From contig CAIYOB010001186.1 of NCBI GenBank assembly GCA_903927685.1, positions 1 through 22,648 on the forward strand: a stretch of DNA of 22,648 nt, given 5' to 3'. A program made the position numbers and the translations under genes. Below the pieces are notes generated by a model. That model made no database searches, had not been told where the DNA came from, and was given only the letters and a program-made list of their open reading frames with translations. Positions 15,209 through 22,498 of the stretch are shown here, one piece after another; positions within the stretch are counted from its first letter, which is position 1; every line of letters begins with the position of its first letter. This DNA is from an uncultured Planctomycetaceae bacterium. Its GTDB lineage: Bacteria > Planctomycetota > Planctomycetia > Pirellulales > Pirellulaceae.

Positions 15209-15988
15209 CTAAGCCGCCGTTCCACCGAACAGCAGGGACTGAAAACCCTCGGTCGTCTGAAACAACTTGGGCGTCTGGCCGTCCAGGCCCAGGTCGGCCA
15301 AGTGCCGGGCCATCCTGTGCGGGGAATCGCCGACGGTCAGCCTCAGCGAACCGCCCCCGCTGGTCGCGCACACGGCGCGCGTCTCGACTCGAGTGCGCAG
15401 CAGTTGCCCGCAGTGCATCGAGAACGTCACCAGGGCCATGCCCGGCAGTGGTTCCGGCAGGACGTGCCCGCGCTGGCCGGCCAGTTCCATGATCTGCCGG
15501 CCGTCCGGATCAAGCACCCGGGCCTGGAAGCGGTCGACGTCGAGTTGAATTGGCAGGGGAGCGACAAACTTCGGGTATCCCCAGATCTCGCAACCGGCGG
15601 CTCGGGCGGGCGGCGTTGTCACGGGCAGGTCCAGGACATACGACCCCACGTTCTCGCTCCGGGTCTGCTGCAGCAGGTCCGTCAAGGAACCCAGCGTCTG
15701 CGTCTGGCCGCGCGGGGTGACCAGCAGCGCCAAACCGACTTCGTGGTACGGCCCCAGCGTCGTGTCGCGGTACTTGAAGAAACTCAGGATAGCCACCGCC
15801 TTGCGCGAGACGAGCACCGGCTCCAGCGGCAGGTTCTGCAGCTGTGCGGCCGCCCGGGCAGCGTCCACCCGGAACAGGGCCATGTAGTGCGAACAGTCAA
15901 AGTAGCAGATCGGCAATTGCACGTCGCCCTCGGTCGTGGTGACCACGGTCTTGGGGACGTCGAAAAACGGATCGTTGCGCGGGTTCAT
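15209..15988 (-). CDS. Acetoacetate decarboxylase family protein
   Basis: This 259-residue protein fits the acetoacetate decarboxylase family (PF06314) in length and motifs. The block GCEIWGYPKFVAPLPIQLD contains the conserved G-Y-P-K; Lys140 corresponds to the Schiff-base lysine of the clostridial enzyme. HEVGLALLV matches the family's upstream strand with its conserved acidic residue. Family members decarboxylate acetoacetate to acetone and CO2; relatives act as Schiff-base aldolase-dehydratases on other keto acids, so the true substrate is open. The start ATG (15988-15986) overlaps the stop of the acyl-CoA dehydrogenase as ATGA, making this the last gene of a four-gene coupled operon. A cytoplasmic location is expected because no signal peptide is present. 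Confidence 0.92.
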   Translation of the reverse strand: MNPRNDPFFDVPKTVVTTTEGDVQLPICYFDCSHYMALFRVDAARAAAQLQNLPLEPVLVSRKAVAILSFFKYRDTTLGPYHEVGLALLVTPRGQTQTLGSLTDLLQQTRSENVGSYVLDLPVTTPPARAAGCEIWGYPKFVAPLPIQLDVDRFQARVLDPDGRQIMELAGQRGHVLPEPLPGMALVTFSMHCGQLLRTRVETRAVCATSGGGSLRLTVGDSPHRMARHLADLGLDGQTPKLFQTTEGFQSLLFGGTAA

Positions 15989-17403
15989 CGCTGTAACAAG
16001 ACCTCCTGCAAGTCCTCGATCACCGCCAACCGGTTGATCTGATTGGTGCCTTCATAGATGGGCGTCAGCCGCGCATCGCGGAACTGTTTCTCGACCAGGT
16101 TTTCGTGCAACACGCCGTGCTGACTGAACAATTCCATCGCCATTTCGCAGACTCGCACGGCGGCTTCGCTGCAGCGGAATTTGCTCATCGCCGAATTGGC
16201 TTGCGTCATCACCGGCCGGCTTGCCAGGTGCCAGATCATGGCCCGCATCGCACTGGTCTCGGCGATCATCTCGGCGATTCGCAGCTGGACCTCCTGGTGA
16301 TCGATCAACGGCTGGCCGCCCAGCCGGTACTGACAGACGAAATCCGTCGCCGCATCCAGCGCCCCTTGGGCGATGCCCAGCGCGATGGCCGCGACGGGCA
16401 TGCGGGAACACGTCAAGGACGCCCGATTCAGTGCCCAGCCGCTGCGGAGGCCGCCGACCACGTGCTCGTCCGGAACGAACACGTCCTGCAACTCCAATTC
16501 CGCGGCGCCCGACGCCCGCTGTCCCATCTTGGCTTCGTTCCGCAGCCAGCGGAAGCCGGCCGTGCCGCGTTCGACCAGGAAGCACGTCCAGGACTCGAAT
16601 CCCTCGCCTTCCAAGGCCGCAAAGACCGTGACGGCGTCCGCGATATCGCCGCCGGAGATGTACTGCTTGCGCCCGTTCAACACCCAGCCGCCCGCGGCGC
16701 GTCGGGCCACTGTTTCCGGCTGGGTCTGTGCCGCTCCGTGGCCGTGCTCGACGTCCGAGCCCGCACCGGGCTCGGTAATCGCAAAGGCCAGCAGATACGG
16801 AGTTCCGGCGACCGTCCGCTGGCGGGCCGGAATCAGGAACCGCTTCCAGACTTTCTTGTCGCCGCTCAACAGCAGCGGCATCATTCCCAGGGCATGGGCG
16901 GACAGCACCAGCCCCCAGCCGCCGCAGGCCGCGCACAACTCCTCGACCTTGACCGCCGCCGCCCAAGCCAAGGGGTAATCCGCCAAGGCGATCGCGCCGG
17001 TGCCCAGCGGCGGCGGCAGGTGGCTTAACAGGACACCCGATTCCGCGGCCCGCCGCACCACGGCCGCGTCGGTGGCCGGATCGTGCGGACGTAAATCGCC
17101 GCCCAGCGCCCGTGGCCGCAGCTCCCGCCGGGCGAACTCCCGCGTCTGCCGCCGCAACTCGGCCAACGCCGCCGGCAGGGCCCCCGTGTCCTGGTCCCAG
17201 ATCCCCTGGGGCTCGTAGCAGACGCTGTCCCGGGTCAATGGCGGCAGGACGCGATAGGCTTGCCGTGGCGACAACGGATGCTCGGGAGGCAAGTGGCCCG
17301 CCAGGGACGAGCGGGGCGCAGGCTGGCGGAGACTTGCGCTCTGCCGGTCGTTCGGCGCAGCTCCGACCTCAGGCCCCGACGGCAACGAACGCGCTTCACT
17401 CAT
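15985..17403 (-). CDS. Acyl-CoA dehydrogenase (canonical partner)
   Basis: This FAD-dependent enzyme introduces a trans-2,3 double bond into an acyl-CoA and passes electrons to ETF. AFAITEPGAGSD is the family signature (final small residue replaced by His). RDARLTPIYEGTNQINR near the C-terminus carries the catalytic base, Glu451, in the YEGT position, and ELFSQHGVLHEN matches the second family signature. The 472 residues exceed the usual ~380 because of an ~80-residue N-terminal extension. ATG 17403 is preceded by GGAGG without spacing and overlaps the upstream stop as ATGA, indicating translational coupling; the frame is open to 17457 but that would run further into the previous gene. It forms a pair with the degenerate acyl-CoA dehydrogenase just upstream. 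The acyl substrate is unknown. Confidence 0.95.
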   Translation of the reverse strand: MSEARSLPSGPEVGAAPNDRQSASLRQPAPRSSLAGHLPPEHPLSPRQAYRVLPPLTRDSVCYEPQGIWDQDTGALPAALAELRRQTREFARRELRPRALGGDLRPHDPATDAAVVRRAAESGVLLSHLPPPLGTGAIALADYPLAWAAAVKVEELCAACGGWGLVLSAHALGMMPLLLSGDKKVWKRFLIPARQRTVAGTPYLLAFAITEPGAGSDVEHGHGAAQTQPETVARRAAGGWVLNGRKQYISGGDIADAVTVFAALEGEGFESWTCFLVERGTAGFRWLRNEAKMGQRASGAAELELQDVFVPDEHVVGGLRSGWALNRASLTCSRMPVAAIALGIAQGALDAATDFVCQYRLGGQPLIDHQEVQLRIAEMIAETSAMRAMIWHLASRPVMTQANSAMSKFRCSEAAVRVCEMAMELFSQHGVLHENLVEKQFRDARLTPIYEGTNQINRLAVIEDLQEVLLQR

Positions 17404-18539
17404 CCTCCATTCTCCCACTCCGACAGGAACATCCGCAGTTCGCTCGGCGTCCCGCACAGCAACCGCAAGTGATTGCCGTCTCTCACAATCTTCTCCAGCC
17501 CGGCGTCACACGTGTACCCCGCACCGCCCAGCATCTGCAACGACTCGTTGGCCGCTTCGCACAGCAGGTCGTGAGCCACCGCCCGCACTGCGAGTACGGT
17601 TCCCAGATGCTCGCGCGCCACCGGCAGCCCTGCACACTGGTCGCACAGCAAGTTCACCGTGTGGAGCACGCTCGACGCTCGCGCCGCCAGCTGCCGCACG
17701 GCGGCATGCTGGTGAATCGGCGCTCCACCCTGGCGCCGCAACGCCGCATACTCCCGGGCTTTCTCCAGTCCGTGTTGGAGCGCACCGCAGGCGATCGCGA
17801 TCAGCGCCTGGGCGTTCACCAGAAACGCGTCGGCATAAACGGCCAGCGCCGTTGTGGGATCCGCGGCGACGTGCTGTGCGGGCGACTCGGCGGGCCGCCA
17901 TTGCCAGGTCTGCGTCTCGTTCAGCCCGTGGCTGTGAGGCAGCGTCACAACCGCTGCGTCTTGTCGCGCGACCAACGACCAGCCGAAACGCTGGTCCCGA
18001 TCCCAGCCCGGCACCAGCAACTGCTGCCAATCATCCGCGGCTTGAAACAGCTGCGGTTTCGGCTCGGCCGAACCCCAACTCACGAAATAGTCCTGCAGCA
18101 GCACGCGGTCTTCGTCTGTCAACGGCTTAGGTTTCAGCAGCCGCGCCAGACTGTAGCGGGCCAGACCATAGACACCCTGCAAGCCGACGATCGTCCGCCG
18201 TCCGCCGACAACGCCCAGGCGACGGCTGGTGTAGTCGCCCAGGGCCAGTTGGTGAAAGTGAAACGCAACCCCGGCGTTGGCCGCGGCGATCTGCCGCAAG
18301 GCCGCGGAGCTGAACCGTGTCCAGCCGTTTCCACCGCATTCTTCCCAGAGACCGGCACCCGCTTCGCAACTGGGGTTCAGCAGCCCGAACTCCGTCGCTA
18401 ATCGGGTCAGCCGGGCCAGCTGCGCTGCCTCCAGGGGCCGCTCCGGCCGAGCCACCAGCGGTTGGACGGACTTGCGGCAGAAGCGCTGCACTTCCGCCAG
18501 GAGCAGGCGGAGATCGTCGTCGCCCAGTTCGTGATCCAT
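17400..18539 (-). CDS. Acyl-CoA dehydrogenase-like protein lacking the usual catalytic Glu
   Basis: This 379-residue protein has the acyl-CoA dehydrogenase length and C-terminal helical domain: GALQHGLEKAREYAALRRQG aligns with the 'a..yak.R.qfG' helix, and LQMLGGAGYTCDAGLEKIVRD aligns with the 'q.lGG.Gy..e..lek..RD' block (PF00441). Where the partner has YEGTNQINR, this protein has LLCGTPSEL, so Cys362 occupies the catalytic Glu position. The A-[IV]-[ST]-E-x-x-x-G-S-D signature is also missing. It may be a non-catalytic or altered subunit that pairs with the adjacent canonical enzyme, as in mycobacterial ChsE1-ChsE2 heterotetramers (analogy). A catalytic Glu at the alternative position known from isovaleryl-CoA dehydrogenase is not excluded. 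ATG 18539 overlaps the upstream stop as TGATG; GTG 18542 is an alternative start. Confidence 0.87.
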   Translation of the reverse strand: MDHELGDDDLRLLLAEVQRFCRKSVQPLVARPERPLEAAQLARLTRLATEFGLLNPSCEAGAGLWEECGGNGWTRFSSAALRQIAAANAGVAFHFHQLALGDYTSRRLGVVGGRRTIVGLQGVYGLARYSLARLLKPKPLTDEDRVLLQDYFVSWGSAEPKPQLFQAADDWQQLLVPGWDRDQRFGWSLVARQDAAVVTLPHSHGLNETQTWQWRPAESPAQHVAADPTTALAVYADAFLVNAQALIAIACGALQHGLEKAREYAALRRQGGAPIHQHAAVRQLAARASSVLHTVNLLCDQCAGLPVAREHLGTVLAVRAVAHDLLCEAANESLQMLGGAGYTCDAGLEKIVRDGNHLRLLCGTPSELRMFLSEWENGG

Positions 18540-19567
18540 CACGGCTGCGGCTCCAGCACGGCACGGAATTGCACCTTATTCTCGCGCAATCGCTGATGGA
18601 CTTCGTTCACCTGCTCCAGTGGGTAACGCTCGAGCAGCGGCCGAATACGGTGCAGGACCGCCAAGTGCAAGAGTTCCTGGAATTGGACGCGGGAACCTAA
18701 GAAACTGCCCATCACCCGCTGCTGGGCCAGGACGAAGGTCCGCGGATCGATCGGCAGCCGTCCGGCCGTCAGACTGGCCAGGACCAGCGTGCCTTGGGGC
18801 AGCAGTCCGTCCAGCACGTCGCGGATAGTCTGAAAGTCCATGGTGGTCGAGATCACCACATCGACGCCACCCAGGGCCCGCAACCGCTTGCCGAAATCGC
18901 GGCCGGTAGCCAGCAGCACGTGGTGGGCACCCAAGCGTGTGGCCAGTTCTTGCTTGGATTCGGAACTGGTCAGCGCGATCACCTCCGCGCCCATCGCCCG
19001 GGCGATCTGCAGTCCCAGGTGCCCCAAGCCGCCCAATCCCAGCATCGCGACCCGCTGGCCCGGCCGCAGTCCCGCGTTGATCAGCCCGGCGTAGACCGTC
19101 AAACCTGCGCAACCGAACGGGGCCGCCGCAGCAAAGTCGATTTCGGCCGGCAGGGGGACCAGGCACTCGGCGGGCACGCTCACCCATGGGGCATAGCCGC
19201 CCGGCCGCGTCAAGCCGGTGGCTTGCATTTGGGCTAAGCCTTCCAGGCAGGACTCTTCCTCGCCGCTCAGGCAACAGGGACAACGTCCACAGCTGTGCCA
19301 CCAGTACACGGCCACGCGGTCCCCCGGTCGCACGCCGGTCACTTCCGCGCCACAGACTTCCACCACTCCGGCGATCTCATGGCCGGGGATCAAAGGGAAG
19401 GGATCGTAGCCGAACGCCTGAAACAATCCCTCGGCCAGATGCAGATCCGTATGACAGACACCGCACGCGTGAACGCGCACCAGCGCCTCGCGCGGTCCCA
19501 CCGCCGGCGTCGCGACCTCCTGCAGGACCAGCGGCGTTTGCGGACGTTTCAGGACAGCGGCTCTCAC
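18539..19567 (-). CDS. Zinc-dependent alcohol dehydrogenase (MDR family)
   Basis: This enzyme interconverts an alcohol and an aldehyde or ketone with NAD(P). The catalytic zinc ligands Cys38 (in GVCHTDLH), His63 and Glu64 (GHE) and Cys153 are present, as are the structural zinc cysteines 93, 96, 99 and 107. The cofactor-binding Rossmann motif is GLGGLGHLGLQIA. The 342 residues match the family. The GTG start at 19567 has GGGGAG six bases upstream. It is the first gene of a four-gene operon, so the operon promoter should lie in 19568-19700. Its overlap with the next gene (TGATG) links it to acyl-CoA and keto-acid chemistry, possibly reducing the ketone or aldehyde made downstream (inference). 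Identity of the fold and metal sites is secure; the substrate is not known. Confidence 0.96.
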   Translation of the reverse strand: MRAAVLKRPQTPLVLQEVATPAVGPREALVRVHACGVCHTDLHLAEGLFQAFGYDPFPLIPGHEIAGVVEVCGAEVTGVRPGDRVAVYWWHSCGRCPCCLSGEEESCLEGLAQMQATGLTRPGGYAPWVSVPAECLVPLPAEIDFAAAAPFGCAGLTVYAGLINAGLRPGQRVAMLGLGGLGHLGLQIARAMGAEVIALTSSESKQELATRLGAHHVLLATGRDFGKRLRALGGVDVVISTTMDFQTIRDVLDGLLPQGTLVLASLTAGRLPIDPRTFVLAQQRVMGSFLGSRVQFQELLHLAVLHRIRPLLERYPLEQVNEVHQRLRENKVQFRAVLEPQP

Positions 19568-19582
19568 AGGATTCTCCCCAAC

Positions 19583-19606
19583 GGTGTTCTCGGCGGTGTT
19601 CTCAGC
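19583..19606. repeat. 12-bp tandem duplication upstream of the ADH operon
   Basis: GGTGTTCTCGGC is followed immediately by GGTGTTCTCAGC, an 11/12 match. It lies 16 bases upstream of the operon's start codon and might affect its 5' leader. The rest of 19607-19863 is noncoding between divergent genes and holds TTGACC at 19759-19764, a -35-like box for the rightward gene without a convincing -10. Confidence 0.5.
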
Positions 19607-19863
19607 GGCCCTTGATGAGAGCCGGCACCTGCCACTAGATGGTACCCGCGCATTTCGGCTCGGACAACGTCGGAGGCCGTCTTTTCGGCTTCGAGTGGCC
19701 CAAAATGGCTTCGTTCCGTGCTTCCTGTGGATGGTGCTCTTAGCCTCTTTCTACGGCATTGACCCAGGGCAATCTCGGCAGGCCAATAGACAGTTCTCTC
19801 TCTACAACATAGACTATCAGCGTGTTTGATCGCTTCACTATTGAGACACGGGAGAATTGTGCG

Positions 19864-20256
19864 ATGCCAAGAAAGAAGGCTGATGAGATAGCTGCCCTCG
19901 CTGAGAAACCCAAGAGCAAATCCCAGCGAATCCGAGAAGCGTTGGAGGCCGATCCGCAGGCCATGCCAAAAGCGCTCGCGGATGCCCTGACTGCGGAGGG
20001 ATTCAGCGTTTCGGCGAACGATGTCAGCCAAGCCAAGTATCTCATGAAGCAGGCGGAAAAGAAGGGCGGTGCGAAGGTCAAGGTCGTCAAGACCAAGAGC
20101 ACGGCCAAGGGCAAGGCTGCGGCACCGGCCGCCGGCCCCGCGAGTGACTTGGTTTCCGTCGCCGCTCTGCAGAAGGCGAAGAAGCTGATCCAGGAACTCG
20201 GCGGTGTGACCGAAGCCAAGCAGGCGCTCCAGGCGCTCGCCCAGTTGCTGGATTAG
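19864..20256 (+). CDS. Small lysine-rich, probably nucleic-acid-binding protein (planctomycete type)
   Basis: ATG 19864 follows GGGAGA with 8-base spacing; an in-frame ATG at 19822 lacks such a site. The 130-residue protein begins MPRKKADEIA. Residues ~16-62 (SKSQRIREALEADPQAMPKA, then LADALTAEGFSVSANDVSQA and KYLMKQAEKK) form a small helical domain resembling the 'S.aIR..L..nP.a.pkeiv..L...Gi.vs...vs..K' proteins common in planctomycetes. A Lys/Ala-rich linker, KVKVVKTKSTAKGKAA, resembles histone-H1-type tails. A C-terminal helical segment, LQKAKKLIQELGGVTEAKQA, follows. Basic charge suggests DNA or RNA binding, perhaps chromatin-like; this is inferred and I know no characterised homologue. 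A GC-rich hairpin follows 14 bp after the stop. Confidence 0.83.
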   Translation: MPRKKADEIAALAEKPKSKSQRIREALEADPQAMPKALADALTAEGFSVSANDVSQAKYLMKQAEKKGGAKVKVVKTKSTAKGKAAAPAAGPASDLVSVAALQKAKKLIQELGGVTEAKQALQALAQLLD

Positions 20257-20269
20257 TTCATCGTACGCC

Positions 20270-20313
20270 GGCGGTCCCCGGCAGCTGTTGGCTCGCATCC
20301 TCCGGGGGCCGCC
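20270..20313 (+). terminator. GC-rich hairpin after the lysine-rich gene
   Basis: GGCGGTCCCCGG (20270-20281) pairs with CCGGGGGCCGCC (20302-20313): 12 pairs including one G-U, with a 20-base loop, 14 bp after the stop codon. No T-run follows, so it may act as a 3'-end stabiliser rather than an intrinsic terminator. Confidence 0.4.
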
Positions 20314-20380
20314 TGGACTGTCCCACCGGTCCCGGGCTCGTTCGCGGTCCGGTTCCCAACGACCGAAATGGCCAGCGGGA

Positions 20381-20410
20381 CTGACGGCGGCAACCCAGGC
20401 ACGCTAGAAT
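20381..20410 (+). promoter_or_regulatory. Candidate promoter of the STAS gene
   Basis: CTGACG (20381-20386) and TAGAAT (20405-20410) are separated by 18 bp. The same TAGAAT box occurs before the MFS gene. It lies 100 bp upstream of the STAS ATG, leaving room for a leader that includes the hairpin at 20449. Confidence 0.35.
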
Positions 20411-20448
20411 CTCTCTGCCGGGGCAGTCAGGTGCAGCCCTGCGATCGC

Positions 20449-20469
20449 GCCAGAGCAGGTTGCTCTGGC
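20449..20469 (+). promoter_or_regulatory. Perfect hairpin in the leader of the STAS gene
   Basis: GCCAGAGCA (20449-20457) and TGCTCTGGC (20461-20469) form a perfect 9-bp stem with a 3-base loop, 41 bp before the ATG. With no T-run, it is more likely a leader structure or protein-binding site than a terminator. Confidence 0.45.
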
Positions 20470-20510
20470 ACGCTGACTGACTGCCTCGCGACACTCGCAA
20501 GGAGCGAGCC

Positions 20511-20951
20511 ATGACGAAGATTCGGCATCGGATTTTCGAGATCTACGCGTCACTGGACGAGGCCACCACGGCGCTCACTCCGAAAGTGGAACGTGCGGCA
20601 AGGGAGAGCGGCGCTCCCGAGTCCTGGGACTTCGCCCACTTGACGGTCACTCGATCTACGGGCGTGACGCGAGTCCAGTTCAAGGAAACCAACGATTTCG
20701 ACGAAGCGACTCTGACCGCTCTCCGCTCCGACTTTGCCCAACTCGCCGACAAATTGGACATCGACAGCAAAGTCCTGGTGGACTTCACCGGTGTCAATTT
20801 GCTTCACACCCCTTTCATCGACGCCCTCCTGCAGTTCAGCAAGCAACTGCGGACCAAGGGCAGCCGAATTGCCTTGTGCTGTCTCGCACCCTCCTCGCTC
20901 GCCGCCTTTTTCGCGCCGGATGAGCGTGACCGGCCGGGACTCGGGCTGTGA
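20511..20951 (+). CDS. STAS-domain protein (anti-sigma-factor-antagonist-like), possibly frameshifted at 3' end
   Basis: ATG 20511 has AAGGAG six bases upstream. In the 146-residue product, residues ~60-140 fit a STAS domain (PF01740): KVLVDFTGVNLLHTPFIDAL corresponds to the 'vvlDlsgV.fiDSsGl..L' core, followed by LRTKGSRIALCCLAPSSL. The site usually read D-S-[ST]-G is H-T-P-F here, so Thr100 is the only hydroxyl at the phospho-site and the Gly is lost. STAS proteins act in partner-switching control of sigma factors; no kinase or anti-sigma gene is adjacent. The end, FAPDERDRPGLGL, does not look like a STAS C-terminus. Removing one T from the T5 run at 20907-20911 would give FSRRMSVTGRDSG, nearer to the usual 'F..m.ltgld' ending. 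Whether that is mutation or sequencing error is unresolved. Confidence 0.78.
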   Translation: MTKIRHRIFEIYASLDEATTALTPKVERAARESGAPESWDFAHLTVTRSTGVTRVQFKETNDFDEATLTALRSDFAQLADKLDIDSKVLVDFTGVNLLHTPFIDALLQFSKQLRTKGSRIALCCLAPSSLAAFFAPDERDRPGLGL

Positions 20952-21022
20952 CTGCGGCGTTTTCGCCCCGCACGATCCAGCCGGAGACGTGCGCGCGATG
21001 GAGATTGCCGGGCCTGGGGACC

Positions 21023-21050
21023 TTGCTTTCCCCGCTTCGGCCCGTACAAT
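21023..21050 (+). promoter_or_regulatory. Candidate promoter inside the STAS-floA gap
   Basis: TACAAT (21045-21050) matches the -10 consensus at 5 of 6 positions. TTGCTT (21023-21028), 16 bp upstream, matches the -35 at 3 of 6. Predicted transcription would begin near 21057, about 160 bases before a strong terminator. Confidence 0.4.
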
Positions 21051-21056
21051 GGACTC

Positions 21057-21219
21057 GACAGGCAGCCGCAGGCACGCAACCGTCCGCGGTGCCGACAAGC
21101 GGTCGCTGAGATCCTTCGGATGACTAGACAAGGGGCAGCCCGGCAGCCACGGGAGGCCCGTTGAAGAGTAAGCCGACGTGTCCGTAAGCCTTCGTGGGCG
21201 CGGGTACGTCGGCTTTTTT
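21057..21219 (+). ncRNA. Candidate small RNA between promoter and terminator
   Basis: The interval runs from just after the promoter-like pair to an intrinsic terminator and has no good open reading frame with a ribosome-binding site. Short hairpins within it include ATCC-TTC-GGAT near 21110-21120 and ACGGG-AGG-CCCGT at 21149-21161. It does not match 6S, SRP, tmRNA or a riboswitch class that I recognise. It could equally be the 3' untranslated end of the STAS transcript. The 5' end is an estimate. Confidence 0.3.
21170..21219 (+). terminator. Intrinsic (Rho-independent) terminator
   Basis: AAGCCGACGT (21170-21179) pairs perfectly with ACGTCGGCTT (21206-21215), and the stem runs into six T residues (21214-21219). 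This is the clearest terminator in the window. It ends rightward transcription from the STAS gene and/or the candidate small RNA before floA. Confidence 0.75.
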
Positions 21220-21369
21220 CGTGCCGGACGAGCTGCATGGTGCCCGCGCCCCACGGCGCCGGACAAGCACGCGCCGGGCGAAGAACCGCGACCAATTGCC
21301 GGCAATTCATCGCTTCCTGTCAATAGAGTGCGGCTGGAAGGCTCGGTGGGTTGACACAAGGAGCGGAAC

Positions 21370-22485
21370 ATGTTCGGTCTTGCCCCCCTGGCCGCCGTGA
21401 CGGTCCAAGGCACGCTGCTGATCGGCGGAATCGCCGTGGCGGTGATCGTCGCCCTGTTGCTGGGCGCAGCGTTCGTCAAGTTCGGCGCGCTGTGGTTTCA
21501 GGCGTATATGTGCAGCGCGGACGTCAGTCTGCTCAGCTTGATCGGAATGAGTTTCCGTCAGGTCAAGCCTGGGATGATCGTCGCTGCCAAGATCATGGGC
21601 ACGCAGGCCGGCCTGAACATCGACCGGCAGCAAGGCATGAGCACCGCCCGCTTGGAAGCTCACTTCCTGGCCGGGGGCGATGTGACGCGCGTGCTCAGCG
21701 CCATCATCGCCGCGCATCGCGCCGGCATCGATTTGGACTTCGACCGCGCCGCGGCGGTCGACCTCGCCGGCCGCGACGTCTTGGACGCGGTGCGCACCAG
21801 TGTCTCCCCCAAGGTGATCGACTGCCCCGAACGGCAGAGCGGCGGCAGGACGACGCTGAGCGCCGTCGCCAAGAACGGGATCGAGCTGCAAATCCATGTG
21901 CGGGTCACGGTCCGCACAAACCTGTTGCAGTTGATCGGCGGAGCGACCGAGGAAACGATCATTGCCCGCGTGGGCCAGGGAATCGTGACCGCCATCGGGT
22001 CCGCCCAAACCCACATGGAAGTCCTGGCCATGCCCGACCGCATTTCCAAGGGCGTGTTGGACCGGGGACTGGATGCGAATACGGCCTTCGAAATCGTCTC
22101 GATCGACATCGCAGATATTGACGTCGGCGAGAATATCGGAGCCCGCTTGCAGGCCGACCAGGCCGAGGCGGATATGCGCATGGCCCAGGCGGCGGCCGAG
22201 GTGCGCCGCGCCGAAGCGATCGCACGCCAGCAAGAGATGAAGGCCAAGGTGGCGCAGAGTCGCGCGCTGTTGGTGCTGGCCGAAGCCGCGATTCCCGCGG
22301 CTATCTCCCAGGCGTTCCGCGCAGGCCAGTTCCACACGAAGCGGTCGCCGGCCCAGCGCTCGGGCCCGTGCGAGACTGACTCGCGACTGCCCAGCCGACT
22401 CGTTCGGACCACGCTCGCGCCCGCCGGGTTGCGAAATCCCTGCGGCGGCGAAGCCCGCGAAACAGAAAGCGGGGCCGGCGGCTAG
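21370..22485 (+). CDS. floA: Flotillin-like protein FloA (SPFH family)
   Basis: FloA scaffolds functional membrane microdomains in the bacterial inner membrane. ATG 21370 has AAGGAG six bases upstream. Residues ~14-45 are the membrane-inserting hydrophobic segment. The family-specific block [20 protein letters not shown] is followed by conserved FloA sequence: [20 protein letters not shown], then the SPFH-like [33 protein letters not shown] and [20 protein letters not shown]. The coiled-coil [20 protein letters not shown] comes next, and the alignable part ends at [13 protein letters not shown] (~residue 320). The last ~50 residues ([20 protein letters not shown] and onward) are Arg/Ser-rich and unlike the usual 'gnlg.mdyyr' ending, so a 3' frameshift or lineage-specific tail is possible. 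A monocistronic unit is likely, with a convergent gene starting its 3' end 14 bp beyond. Confidence 0.92.
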   Translation: MFGLAPLAAVTVQGTLLIGGIAVAVIVALLLGAAFVKFGALWFQAYMCSADVSLLSLIGMSFRQVKPGMIVAAKIMGTQAGLNIDRQQGMSTARLEAHFLAGGDVTRVLSAIIAAHRAGIDLDFDRAAAVDLAGRDVLDAVRTSVSPKVIDCPERQSGGRTTLSAVAKNGIELQIHVRVTVRTNLLQLIGGATEETIIARVGQGIVTAIGSAQTHMEVLAMPDRISKGVLDRGLDANTAFEIVSIDIADIDVGENIGARLQADQAEADMRMAQAAAEVRRAEAIARQQEMKAKVAQSRALLVLAEAAIPAAISQAFRAGQFHTKRSPAQRSGPCETDSRLPSRLVRTTLAPAGLRNPCGGEARETESGAGG

Positions 22486-22498
22486 GGCGTTGTCCAGG

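Larger units (their letters stand above)
20952..21369. other. Intergenic region between the STAS and floA genes
   Basis: These 418 bp hold no convincing protein gene. They contain a promoter-like pair at 21023-21050, a small hairpin ACGGG-AGG-CCCGT (21149-21161), and a strong terminator at 21170-21219. The floA Shine-Dalgarno AAGGAG is at 21358-21363. The floA promoter presumably lies in 21220-21350, where I see no good match. Confidence 0.55.

Noticed and set aside
21057..21219. Candidate small RNA as 6S RNA or a c-di-GMP riboswitch
   Set aside because: The ends do not pair into the 6S rod, and I could not find the conserved riboswitch core; it is kept only as an unclassified candidate.
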